This document shows positions 16,709 through 24,787 of a stretch of DNA of 52,983 nt, piece by piece (the first letter of the stretch is position 1; each line of letters starts with the position of its first letter). The DNA lies in assembly GCF_017650195.1 (NCBI RefSeq), contig NZ_JAGCFH010000326.1, positions 1 to 52,983 on the forward strand, written 5' to 3'. The notes beneath the pieces are model-generated. The model worked only from the letters and a program-made list of their open reading frames with translations, searched no databases and was not told the DNA's origin. The position numbers and the translations under genes are program-made. The stretch comes from Ruminococcus sp. (GTDB taxonomy: Bacteria > Bacillota > Clostridia > Oscillospirales > Ruminococcaceae).

Positions 16709-16828
16709 TTTTTAATAACAACTCCAGTTTTTGGGGATACATATTTTATGGTAGTTTATCGTATATACGGCGTTTGCGTAATTTCCCGACAGTTTCCAAC
16801 CGCTACAAAAGTAATTTACCCCGTTTTT

Positions 16829-18268
16829 TTATTGATTGAGCAACTTAAGTCCGTCAGCAACGACCTCACGCTCGTCGAAGTGGATATGCTCCATGCCTGC
16901 AAGGATTTGATAATCCTCATGTCCCTTGCCCGCAAGTACTATTATATCACCTTTCTCAGCAATTTTCAAGGCATGATATATAGCTTCCCGTCTGTCAGTC
17001 ACAACGTCGTAGTTTACGGACATTCCTTCAAGTCCTGCAAGTATATCGTCAATGATAGCCTCCGGCTTCTCATTTCTCGGATTATCCGAAGTAACAATGA
17101 GCTTATCGGCGTATTTTGCCGCAGCTCTTGCCATTTTCGGGCGCTTGGCCGCATCGCGGTTGCCGCCGCAGCCGAAGAGGCATATCAGGTCGTTTTCGGT
17201 GTATTCCTTTACACTCCTAAGAATATTCTCAACAGCGTCGGGAGTATGGGCGTAATCGCATATAACTGTAAAATCGCGCCCTGTGGGAATTATCTCGCAG
17301 CGTCCCTTTACGCCGTTGTAATCTTCTATAGCCGGGATTATACTGTCTATGCCGAGACCTTCCTCAAGGCAGGCAGCAATAGCAGCTGTTATATTGGATA
17401 CGTTGAAAAGTCCAGGCATCCTTGTCTTTATGAGATGTGACTTTCCGTCCCTACATAGCCAGAAACTGGAGCCAGTGGACTTTATCTTTATGCCGTCCGC
17501 ATAGATATCTGCATTCTCCTTTACGCTGAATCCCTGCTTCTTGCAGTTTATCTCGCCCATAAGACGTCTACCGTAATCATCATCTATGTTGATTACAGCA
17601 CATTCACATATATCGAACAACATTTTCTTAGCCTGATAATAATCCTCCATATCCTTGTGATAATCGAGGTGATCCTGCGTAAGATTTGTAAATACAGCCA
17701 CATCGAAATATGAGGATCCTATCCTGTACTGGCACAGCCCGAAAGAAGATACCTCCATGACTACGTACTCGCAGCCTGCGTCAGCCATTTTTGCCAACAG
17801 CTCCATAAAATCATAAGCCATAGGCGTTGTATTGTCGGTATGAAGAATCTCGTCCCCTATCTCGTTCTGTATAGTACCTACAAGTCCCGTCTTGTGACCA
17901 TTCTTCATAAGGATATACTTTATGACGTTTGTGATAGTTGTCTTACCATTTGTACCCGTTACACCTATCATTTTCATTTTGCGCTCCGGATGACCGAACC
18001 ATGCGGAACATATCTGTCCATAGAGCTTTCTTGAATTGCTGGTGATGATTTGTCTGTCGCCCAGACCGAGATCACGCTCACATACTACCGCAGCTGCACC
18101 CTTTTCAAGCATTTCCGCAGCCGCCGTATGTCCGTCAAAACTCCCACCCTTTACGCAGACAAAGAGGCTACCCTCAGTCACTTTGCGCGTATCGTCTGTA
18201 ACGGAGCTTATCTCAGTATCGCCTATAGCTGTAACAGCGTTGTTTTCGATAAGATCACTCAATTTCAT
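16829..18268 (-). CDS. murE: MurE, UDP-MurNAc-tripeptide ligase (meso-diaminopimelate type)
   Basis: 479-aa ATP-dependent Mur ligase adding the third stem-peptide residue. The P-loop is GVTGTNGKTT at about 106-115, the central motif is NLTQDHLDYH, and SDNPRNEKPE near residue 405 is the meso-diaminopimelate specificity signature. The segment usually written EVSSHxL reads MEVSSFGLCQYR, as in MurD-type ligases; the neighbouring catalytic Glu is kept. ATG 18268 has AGGAGG upstream. It lies between spoVD and mraY in the dcw order. Confidence 0.96.
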   Translation of the reverse strand: MKLSDLIENNAVTAIGDTEISSVTDDTRKVTEGSLFVCVKGGSFDGHTAAAEMLEKGAAAVVCERDLGLGDRQIITSNSRKLYGQICSAWFGHPERKMKMIGVTGTNGKTTITNVIKYILMKNGHKTGLVGTIQNEIGDEILHTDNTTPMAYDFMELLAKMADAGCEYVVMEVSSFGLCQYRIGSSYFDVAVFTNLTQDHLDYHKDMEDYYQAKKMLFDICECAVINIDDDYGRRLMGEINCKKQGFSVKENADIYADGIKIKSTGSSFWLCRDGKSHLIKTRMPGLFNVSNITAAIAACLEEGLGIDSIIPAIEDYNGVKGRCEIIPTGRDFTVICDYAHTPDAVENILRSVKEYTENDLICLFGCGGNRDAAKRPKMARAAAKYADKLIVTSDNPRNEKPEAIIDDILAGLEGMSVNYDVVTDRREAIYHALKIAEKGDIIVLAGKGHEDYQILAGMEHIHFDEREVVADGLKLLNQ

Positions 18269-18365
18269 TTTGTCTGCCTCCTGTCTTATTGTTTCTCTTT
18301 CTTTTAAAGTTATATCTTTGTATCATGCATGATATGTATCAGGTCATTCGCATATTGGATATGCG

Positions 18366-20789
18366 TCAGTCTGTAAACGTATCTGTTTCAAATTCAAGCT
18401 CTATTGTCGTGCCCTTTGGTACGTATGTGCCGGCTTCGTAAGACTGTTTCTTTACGTAAGAGCCGCTCTGTGAAGATACTACTCCCTTGGCGGTATAATT
18501 AAGCTCGTACAGGTATATCGACTGATTAGCTACCTCAGGCGAGCAGCCTATTAGATATGGTACCTTTACCATTTTCTCACTCTCTGTGTACTTTTCCGTA
18601 TAAAGGTATACGCAGCCGTCCTTTGAGATAGCCTTTCCTGTCTGAGGAGACTGTTCAACGACCTCTATGCCGTTTCCAATCTCAACGTGTCTTATTCCCA
18701 TTTCGTCAAGGGTCTTTTTGGCGTCGTCTATACTTGCTCCTGTAAGAAGAGGTACGTTTATATCTCGGTTTTTGAGCTCCTCCTCATTGTATTCCGGACT
18801 CATTCCGAGATACGGAAGTATCTCCTTAAGTATCTTCTCAGCACAGGGAACTGCACATTTGCTTCCGTAGTAAGCTCCAGGTGAGTTGTCCGGCATATCA
18901 GCAAGCACAAGGAGTATCAGCTCAGGGTCGTCAGCAGGTGTGAAGCATACATATGAAGCTCCGTACTCCAGACTGTTTCCCTCTGTCACGCTGTTATCGT
19001 TGAGATTCCTTACGACCTCAGGCTCGCTTCGTCTCTCTGAGGTACCAGATTTTCCGCCGATAGCATAACCCTTTATATCAACATTTCCGGAAGGGTTATC
19101 CTCGACTACTGTTCTCAGCGCCTGACGCATTTTAGTGGAGGTATCCTCCGATATGACCTGACGTCTTACGGTACGCTCATTCTTTAAAACTATATTGCCG
19201 TCGCCGTCCACTACCCTGTCAACAACGTATGGCTGAAGCAGATATCCGCCGTTTATGGCGGCACTACATGCAGTTATGAGCTCAATAGGAGTAACGGTCT
19301 CGCACTGTCCGAAGGCGGAGTAGGCAAGATCGATATGGGTCATCGCTTTTCTGCCTTCCGTATCTTCGATAGGCGGTATATCGCCCACCGCTTCCGCAGG
19401 GAGGTCTATGCCTGTCTCCTCTGCGAATCCGAAGGCTTCAAAATAGCTGTGAAATTTTTCTATACCAAGTAATTTTCCTAACTCCATAAACGCCGGGTTG
19501 CAGGAATCCGTAAGAGCCTCCTGGAATGTCCTCATGCCGTGTCCGGGTGGCAGCTTATGACAGTGTATCTCAAGCTCTCTCTGACCATCCTTGAACGTCT
19601 CAACACCTCTGCAATAATGGGACCATGTATCAGTATCTATGGTCTTTTCCTCCAACGTTGAGGCAGCTGTGATTATCTTGAATACTGAGCCAGGCTCGTA
19701 TCTCTCACTTACGCACTTGTTTCTTAGCTGTCTCTCAACAGCCTCCGCTTCTGCGTCCTCCTTCTCCTTTTCAGTCGGGGAGTATATATTCTTTTCGTTA
19801 TATACCTTATTTATCAGCATATCGCCGTTCAGCTCTCTCGGATCGTTCAGATTGAAGCTGGGATACTGTGCCATGCCGAGTATCGCGCCTGTTTTAGGGT
19901 TCATAAGTATAGCGCATGAACGGTTCTTGACATAATTCTCCTCTGTCATTTCCTTGAGGTACTTTTCAAGTATATACTGTATCTCTCTGTCGATAGTGAG
20001 GTAAACGTCGGAGCCGTCCTGCGGGTCGTAGGTCTTTGAATACTTGTATGGAAGAGCGTTTCCGTGGGAATCCTTTGCGGATATAGTCCTTCCGTCAACA
20101 CCGGAAAGATACTTGTTGTAGGAAGCTTCTATCCCGTAATATACGTTTCCGTTTGTATAGCCCACAACAGAGGCAGCAAGGTCATCCTGAGGATAATAAC
20201 GCTTTGTATCCTCGTTATAGCCTATGGATATAAAGCCCATGCTGTCAAAGAACTCATTTATCTCGTCAACAGTAGCTTTCTCCACCTTGCCCTTGAGCTC
20301 CCTGTACTGTCCTTCCGCATTGATAGCGGAAGTGAACTTGCTCTGAGCTATCTCCAGCTTTATGGATATGAATTCCGTAGCCTTTGCTACGAATTCCTCG
20401 GCAGAGGCTGGGAGCACGTCGAGCTCATTGCCCTCCTCATCGAACTTGGGTACGTATTTGCCGCTCGCCTTATCAAGATTTCTCTTGTCTATACGACTCT
20501 GCAGGCTTTTTACGTCCGCATTGAACTGCTTAGGGTCAACAAAGACCGTATATACTGTAGCGCTCTTTGCAAAGACAACTCCCTTTGAATCATATATAGA
20601 GCCTCTGTGGGCTGATACAGCCATAGAGGCAAAGTGCTGATTATTAGCCATATCCTGATATGTCTTGTTATCGAGCACAGAGATTTTAAAGAAATTTGCA
20701 GCCACTGACACGAACAGTACGCTGAAAACTGCCGTCATTACGAACTTTGTCCGGAATTTCATAGCCTTTGACGGATTTGTGTTTATCAC
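18366..20789 (-). CDS. FtsI/SpoVD-type class B penicillin-binding protein with two PASTA domains
   Basis: 807-aa transpeptidase of septal or spore-cortex synthesis. A single N-terminal membrane helix (FVMTAVFSVLFVSVAANFF) is followed by a dimerisation domain. The transpeptidase domain has SxxK as EPGSVFK near residue 366, SxN as TDSCNP, and KSG as GGKSGTSE near residue 580. Two PASTA repeats occupy roughly residues 665-807 (NVPLLTGASIDDAKKTLDEM and KVPYLIGCSPEVANQSIYL). The GTG at 20789 has GGAAGGAAG 8 nt upstream; an ATG at 20762 and an open frame up to 20864 are alternatives, but the latter would code through the hairpin at 20831-20856. Whether it is the essential FtsI or the sporulation SpoVD paralogue cannot be told. 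Confidence 0.9.
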   Translation of the reverse strand: MINTNPSKAMKFRTKFVMTAVFSVLFVSVAANFFKISVLDNKTYQDMANNQHFASMAVSAHRGSIYDSKGVVFAKSATVYTVFVDPKQFNADVKSLQSRIDKRNLDKASGKYVPKFDEEGNELDVLPASAEEFVAKATEFISIKLEIAQSKFTSAINAEGQYRELKGKVEKATVDEINEFFDSMGFISIGYNEDTKRYYPQDDLAASVVGYTNGNVYYGIEASYNKYLSGVDGRTISAKDSHGNALPYKYSKTYDPQDGSDVYLTIDREIQYILEKYLKEMTEENYVKNRSCAILMNPKTGAILGMAQYPSFNLNDPRELNGDMLINKVYNEKNIYSPTEKEKEDAEAEAVERQLRNKCVSERYEPGSVFKIITAASTLEEKTIDTDTWSHYCRGVETFKDGQRELEIHCHKLPPGHGMRTFQEALTDSCNPAFMELGKLLGIEKFHSYFEAFGFAEETGIDLPAEAVGDIPPIEDTEGRKAMTHIDLAYSAFGQCETVTPIELITACSAAINGGYLLQPYVVDRVVDGDGNIVLKNERTVRRQVISEDTSTKMRQALRTVVEDNPSGNVDIKGYAIGGKSGTSERRSEPEVVRNLNDNSVTEGNSLEYGASYVCFTPADDPELILLVLADMPDNSPGAYYGSKCAVPCAEKILKEILPYLGMSPEYNEEELKNRDINVPLLTGASIDDAKKTLDEMGIRHVEIGNGIEVVEQSPQTGKAISKDGCVYLYTEKYTESEKMVKVPYLIGCSPEVANQSIYLYELNYTAKGVVSSQSGSYVKKQSYEAGTYVPKGTTIELEFETDTFTD

Positions 20790-20816
20790 TGAAAAATCTT
20801 CCTTCCGTGATGATCT

Positions 20817-20856
20817 ATATAAATAAATAAAGGCAGGGTGTTTATGTGCCCCGCCT
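20817..20856 (-). promoter_or_regulatory. Terminator-like hairpin (possible attenuator) before the spoVD-type gene
   Basis: On the minus strand AGGCGGGG pairs with CCCTGCCT over 8 bp (one G-U) with a 10-nt loop, then TTATTTATTTATAT follows. It ends about 28 nt before the GTG start, so it would reduce read-through from mraZ-rsmH-ftsL into the PBP gene unless an upstream fold prevents it. Confidence 0.5.
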
Positions 20857-20941
20857 CTGAACATCTTATTTTTCTTCTGGGATGTCCTTTTCTTTTGATA
20901 CGACGAAGGATTTATCGCTATTCAAGCGTGGAACTGCCGCT

Positions 20942-20971
20942 CCCGGACCCTATTTTCCGCCCGGGTCCGGG
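20942..20971 (-). other. Perfect 9-bp inverted repeat in the ftsL-spoVD gap
   Basis: CCCGGACCC (20942-20950) and GGGTCCGGG (20963-20971) pair perfectly around a 12-nt loop; flanking GGAACTGC-type sequence extends the symmetry. No T-run is seen on either strand. It may be a dispersed palindromic repeat or part of a leader RNA. Confidence 0.6.
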
Positions 20972-20997
20972 AACTGCGGTCCCGTAATTACGATCAC
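20950..20997 (-). CDS. Possible 15-codon leader peptide upstream of spoVD-type gene
   Basis: A GTG codon at 20997 preceded by AAGGAG with 9-nt spacing opens a frame reading VIVITGPQFPDPGGK and stopping with TAG at 20950. Its second half overlaps the left arm of the hairpin at 20942-20971. The order short ORF, hairpin, terminator-like hairpin, gene resembles attenuation leaders, but the Pro/Gly content may simply reflect the GC-rich palindrome. Confidence 0.25.
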   Translation of the reverse strand: MIVITGPQFPDPGGK

Positions 20998-21105
20998 CCG
21001 CTGTATCTCCTTGTTCTACATATAACCTCGGCATTTATATATATCTTGTTTTGCCGATAGTATTCATTTTATACAGGCAGTCCGTATGTTATATTTATAT
21101 TGGTA

Positions 21106-21606
21106 CTACCCTCTGAAATATTCCACGCATTTATTGAAAAAAGACTTTATTTTTGCTATCAAGCCCTTTTCCTTCTCGGGAATAGTTACGACGTCGCCCG
21201 TCTGTATGGTAATATAGTTTATCTGCGAGGAGTTTATCTTCTCCATTCCAAGAGACTTCGCATACTCCTCTATGCTCTTGGCAGATACCTTACCTTCAAG
21301 TTCAGACTGGAGTCTTACATTTTCGGCAGCGGCACTATCGAGCTTCTCGTTCAGGGCAAACACCTTGTTATACATGGTGTTGCGTTTATCAAGCGAATAG
21401 ATTACCGAGCCGAGCAGTGCGGCAGCCAGAAGGGATACAAAGATTATCGATATGACCGAGCCACTTCGTGCTTCGTTCCTGCTCATCTGTATCTCGGGCT
21501 TATGCTCAGTTTCATCACGCACAACGTCGCCTGTATCGGTCGTCTCGTCCGAACCTGCATCGTCATAGCTGTCATAATTATAATAGCGTACAGTGTTTTC
21601 AGCCAT
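21106..21606 (-). CDS. FtsL-like septum protein
   Basis: 166-aa bitopic protein in the position of ftsL between rsmH and the FtsI-type PBP gene. An acidic Tyr/Asp-rich cytoplasmic part precedes one transmembrane helix (SGSVISIIFVSLLAAALLGS). A short extracellular coiled coil follows (MYNKVFALNEKLDSAAAENV), then YAKSLGMEKINSSQI, the FtsL/DivIC-type conserved end. Sequence similarity is weak, as usual for FtsL; the context carries the call. ATG 21606 overlaps the end of rsmH by 8 nt and has AAAGGAG 11 nt upstream; a GTG at 21618 directly abuts the SD and is less likely. Confidence 0.85.
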   Translation of the reverse strand: MAENTVRYYNYDSYDDAGSDETTDTGDVVRDETEHKPEIQMSRNEARSGSVISIIFVSLLAAALLGSVIYSLDKRNTMYNKVFALNEKLDSAAAENVRLQSELEGKVSAKSIEEYAKSLGMEKINSSQINYITIQTGDVVTIPEKEKGLIAKIKSFFNKCVEYFRG

Positions 21607-22540
21607 TGCTTTCCGCACTCCTTTCTATTATTCTGAGCTTTGCGCTTCTGCTTCTGTTGTTTCTTTCGAGTTCCTGTTCTTTAGCCTCTAAGGGCTTTCT
21701 GTTCACAAGCTTTCCCTGCGGCTTGCGTCCGCATACACATTGGGGAAAATCTGGCGGACATACACAGCCTCTGCACCATTCCGCAAACTTCTGTTTTACA
21801 AGTCTGTCCTCAAGCGAGTGGAATGTTATGACTGCAAGGCGACCGCCTGCCCTCAGACTGAAGAAAGCATCCTCAAGCCCCTTTTCTAGGTGCTCGAATT
21901 CTCCGTTAACTACTATTCTTATTGCCTGAAAGGTCTTCTTACAAGGGTTCTTTTCGCGTCTCGCCTTCTGTGGAACACTTTCTCTTACGATATCCGCAAG
22001 CTGTAATGTTGTTTCTATCGGTGAAGCTTTCCTTGCCTTCACGATATTTGTAGCTATCCTTCTGGAGAATTTCTCTTCTCCGTACTCAAATATCATTTTT
22101 GCAAGCTCTGCTTCCGAAAAGGTATTAACAACATCTGCTGCGCTCATTCCCTCCTTGCTCATCCTCATATCAAGAGGAGCGTCGGAGTGATAAGAGAAGC
22201 CTCTGCTTCCCTCGTCAAGCTGAAATGACGATACGCCAAGATCCATTAGGATACCATCAGCATAGTCTATATCAAGTTCGTCGAGGACTGCTCTTATTTC
22301 AGAGTAATTTCTGTGCAGCACCCTTGCATTGGGATAGACAGAAAGACGTTCCGTCGCCACGGCGACAGCGTCTGGATCTCTGTCAAGAGCTATGAGCCTG
22401 CCTTTTTCGCTGAGGCGGGCTGCAATTGCAGAGGAATGACCTGCTCCTCCTGCGGTACCGTCAACATAGATACCGTCGGGACGAATGTCAAGTCCTTCGA
22501 TACATTCCTCAAGCATTACAGGTATATGGCTGAATTCCAT
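21599..22540 (-). CDS. rsmH: RsmH, 16S rRNA (cytosine1402-N4)-methyltransferase
   Basis: 313-aa SAM-dependent enzyme (formerly MraW). It starts with the family-typical FSHIPVMLEECIEGL, then GTAGGAGHS as SAM motif I, DGILMDLGVSSFQLD, FSYHSDAPLDMRM, and the late FHSLEDRLVKQKF. A Cys cluster CRGCVCPPDFPQCVCG lies near residue 270, as in many clostridial members. It follows mraZ by 60 nt and overlaps the ftsL-like gene. The 3' end is basic (ELERNNRSRSAKLRIIER), as is usual for the family. Confidence 0.97.
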   Translation of the reverse strand: MEFSHIPVMLEECIEGLDIRPDGIYVDGTAGGAGHSSAIAARLSEKGRLIALDRDPDAVAVATERLSVYPNARVLHRNYSEIRAVLDELDIDYADGILMDLGVSSFQLDEGSRGFSYHSDAPLDMRMSKEGMSAADVVNTFSEAELAKMIFEYGEEKFSRRIATNIVKARKASPIETTLQLADIVRESVPQKARREKNPCKKTFQAIRIVVNGEFEHLEKGLEDAFFSLRAGGRLAVITFHSLEDRLVKQKFAEWCRGCVCPPDFPQCVCGRKPQGKLVNRKPLEAKEQELERNNRSRSAKLRIIERSAESNG

Positions 22541-22600
22541 TAAACAATTCTCTCCTTACAGCCGAAAATACATCGGTAACGAAGGCAAAAAACGTCCGTA

Positions 22601-23032
22601 TCAGATAACAAGATTCTCGAGAGCCTCGTTGATCTCCTCCTGAGTAACGCTACTGTTGAATTCTTCCCACTTGGACTTGTTCCATATCTCAGCTCTGTTA
22701 TTCGAACCGATAACGACCACCTCATCGGTGATTCCGGCGTGATCCCTGAGCTGCTGTGTGATAAAAATACGTCCCTGCTTATCAGGAATCTGCTTATCCG
22801 CACCTGCAAGAAGTTTACGCCTAATGTCAGCGCCCTTCTTACCTGTTATAGAATAAAGCTTATCACAGTAGTCCTGAAATGCTTCTGGCGAGTAAACGGC
22901 GATGTAAGCGTCATCATGCCCTTGACAAAGGAAGAATTCAGCTCCGAGTATATCTCGTAGCTTTGTGGGGAAGCTCATACGGCCTTTCTGATCTATGCTG
23001 GGATAATAAGTACCGCATAAATGCTCTGCCAT
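22601..23032 (-). CDS. mraZ: MraZ, DNA-binding regulator of the dcw cluster
   Basis: 143-aa SpoVT/AbrB-like protein with two repeats: YYPSIDQKGRMSFPTKLR near residue 10 and IPDKQGRIFITQQLRDHAG near residue 81. MraZ forms a ring oligomer and in several bacteria represses its own operon by binding short direct repeats upstream. The first gene of the dcw run; the ATG at 23032 is preceded by AAAGGGAGGCGGAG. Candidate operators are the GGTGA repeats at 23092-23115 and 23281-23348. Confidence 0.97.
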   Translation of the reverse strand: MAEHLCGTYYPSIDQKGRMSFPTKLRDILGAEFFLCQGHDDAYIAVYSPEAFQDYCDKLYSITGKKGADIRRKLLAGADKQIPDKQGRIFITQQLRDHAGITDEVVVIGSNNRAEIWNKSKWEEFNSSVTQEEINEALENLVI

Positions 23033-23091
23033 AGAACTCCGCCTCCCTTTCTTGTAACCTCAGGAATGATTTACCACTTTTTGGAAAATTT

Positions 23092-23115
23092 CACATCCAA
23101 TCACCTTTTTTCACC
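23092..23115 (-). promoter_or_regulatory. Candidate MraZ operator, proximal cluster
   Basis: On the minus strand GGTGA occurs at 23115-23111 and again at 23105-23101, a spacing of exactly 10 bp, followed by TGTGA at 23096-23092. The boxes lie just downstream of the -10 element at 23124-23129, where a bound repressor ring would block transcription of mraZ. Confidence 0.6.
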
Positions 23116-23123
23116 CTAAACCT

Positions 23124-23152
23124 ATTTTAGCATTAATAGGAATAAAAAGCAA
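23124..23152 (-). promoter_or_regulatory. Promoter of the mraZ-led dcw operon
   Basis: Minus-strand TTGCTT (23147-23152), 17-nt spacer ending in TGC, TAAAAT (23124-23129). The predicted start is about 85 nt before the mraZ ATG. Confidence 0.65.
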
Positions 23153-23280
23153 TTCGTGTTTTCAATGATTTTTCTCCACAAAATCGAAGATATTTCGTCG
23201 GTTTTGTTCAATCATTAACCTGATGTTAACAAGAAAAGAAACACCCGTTTTCTTTTTCGTTAAATATTTTTTCTAAGTTT

Positions 23281-23348
23281 TCACCTTTTTTCACCTTTTT
23301 GGGATAATTATAAGTTTTTTTCACCTCTCGGCTTCACCTTTCTTCACC
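23281..23348 (-). promoter_or_regulatory. Candidate MraZ operator, distal cluster
   Basis: Five GGTGA boxes read on the minus strand at 23348, 23338, 23325, 23295 and 23285 (5' ends). Two pairs are spaced 10 bp apart and one 13 bp. A TATAAT (23307-23312) sits among them, so a second mraZ promoter may lie here, though no good -35 was found. Apart from these two clusters and the inverted repeat at 23357-23415, the 23033-23453 gap holds no gene. Confidence 0.5.
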
Positions 23349-23356
23349 CAAAAGGA

Positions 23357-23415
23357 GAAATAAGTCTCTGAATATAATGAGAAACTGCCCCCACTGATAT
23401 CCAAAGACTTATTTC
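23357..23415 (-). terminator. Long-loop inverted repeat after the SpoIID-like gene
   Basis: Perfect 11-bp arms GAAATAAGTCT (23357-23367) and AGACTTATTTC (23405-23415) enclose 37 nt. On the minus strand the second arm is followed by TCCTTTT; on the plus strand by TTTTGTTCTTT. It lies 38 nt after the SpoIID-like stop and probably ends that operon, although the loop is unusually long for a terminator. Confidence 0.45.
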
Positions 23416-23453
23416 TTTTGTTCTTTAATATATATGTGGCTATGCGCCATTTA

Positions 23454-24755
23454 TCAATCGTATGTATATGTAAGATTGAATTTTGAAGATTTTAATCCCA
23501 TCATTAAAGAGAAGGGATATCCCTTCGCTGTTGTCTGTCCGTCAATGCTGACTTCTGTGACATAGCCTGTCTCTTCCGAATATACGGGCTGTATCCAGTT
23601 GCCCGGATCGTCCGACAATGTCACATGGTACGCCTTCTCAAGCTTTTTCTTTACAGTTTCGGCGTCAATATATGTTACCGTTCCCCAATGAGGATCAAAA
23701 GCAGCGTCATAGTCGCTAGGCACGCTTCTCAGATACGGGTAATCGGCATAGAATACTTCATAACAGTTTGCAGAACAACCGCCGCTTGAAGCAGAGAATA
23801 CTGTCAGGGCATAGTTTCCGTCGTAGAATAGTGCCTCACCAAGTACATCATTGCAGGCGTCGATAACTATCTGCGGAGGATCAGGCTTGCCCCTAAGGTC
23901 ACTGGAATCGTCTCCGTTATATTTTAAATATGTATATACGGCAACTGCCTGAGCCTTTATTGCTTCGTAGGAGAAACTACCACCAACTTCACGGTTGACT
24001 ATCTCGGATACCACCTTAAGGGTATCGCCGGCAGGCTCGTGAGCTATTGTAAGCTCCTCCTCGTCGGTCTCCTCAGTATTCATAAGATAGGTACCTGGAT
24101 AATAATGGAACAGGATATCCTGATATGTCCAACCTGCATAAGCCGCATAGAAATTAGCTCCATTCTGGCTCATTCCAACTCCGTGTCCCCAACCGTAGGT
24201 AACGAAGGCAAACTTTCCTGGCTGCTCTTCAACGCTCGGAGCAGTTCTTTCCGCTGGTATATCGCCAACAGCGGCGCCGGAGGTAACTAACTCCACCGCT
24301 GTGGGCTCCTTGGTGTGGCTGGTCGCCGCGTTCTTTGACAGAGTAGGCGTAGCCTTCCTAAGAGCGTTCTTCTTTTTTGCAATGTTTTCCTCTAGAGCCT
24401 TACGCTCCTCCTCGGAAAGCCCTGCATAAGGATCAACAGGTTCACCCACTCTTGCCATTTCAGGAGTGGCTGGCTCATAGCTTATGAGAGAAAGGCTGGA
24501 GCCGTATTCACTGACATCAGCTTTTTCCCAGTCCTCAGGCATATTGATATCCCTGTCCTCTTTTTCGTCAGAGACTTCAGAAACTGCTTCCGTTTTCGCA
24601 GCTGTAGTTTCCTCGGAGGCAGTTTCGATGACTGACGATACTGTCGTCAATTCCGTTGTGCTTTCCTCCGCAATGGTAACACTGGAAGAAGCAGATATCA
24701 CCAAAGCGCCCGAGGTCAGAGCAGCTGCCCGTTTAAGCATTGTCTGTACCTTCAT
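23454..24755 (-). CDS. SpoIID/LytB-type secreted protein, circularly permuted domain
   Basis: 433 aa. A signal peptide (KRAAALTSGALVISASSSVT) is followed by a Thr/Glu-rich linker to about residue 180. GWGHGVGMSQ with its following HYYPGT segment, which closes the domain in Bacillus SpoIID, comes first here at residues 188-222. The part that normally comes before it follows: REVGGSFSYEAIKAQAVAV (255-273, with the Glu matching the catalytic Glu of SpoIID), SASSGG (321-326), YLRSVPS (341-347), and a final GLKSSKF. SpoIID is a lytic transglycosylase acting on denuded glycan. All core motifs are present in permuted order. ATG 24755 has AAAGGAG upstream; it follows the short sortase gene by 32 nt. 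Confidence 0.85.
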   Translation of the reverse strand: MKVQTMLKRAAALTSGALVISASSSVTIAEESTTELTTVSSVIETASEETTAAKTEAVSEVSDEKEDRDINMPEDWEKADVSEYGSSLSLISYEPATPEMARVGEPVDPYAGLSEEERKALEENIAKKKNALRKATPTLSKNAATSHTKEPTAVELVTSGAAVGDIPAERTAPSVEEQPGKFAFVTYGWGHGVGMSQNGANFYAAYAGWTYQDILFHYYPGTYLMNTEETDEEELTIAHEPAGDTLKVVSEIVNREVGGSFSYEAIKAQAVAVYTYLKYNGDDSSDLRGKPDPPQIVIDACNDVLGEALFYDGNYALTVFSASSGGCSANCYEVFYADYPYLRSVPSDYDAAFDPHWGTVTYIDAETVKKKLEKAYHVTLSDDPGNWIQPVYSEETGYVTEVSIDGQTTAKGYPFSLMMGLKSSKFNLTYTYD

Positions 24756-24787
24756 AACGATCTCCTTTTATATAATAATATAGCTGC

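Noticed and set aside
20790..20864. Spo VD-type protein starting at ATG 20864.
   Set aside because: The extra N-terminus would be coded by the terminator-like hairpin and its T-rich tail, and no SD precedes it; GTG 20789 has GGAAGGAAG at proper distance.
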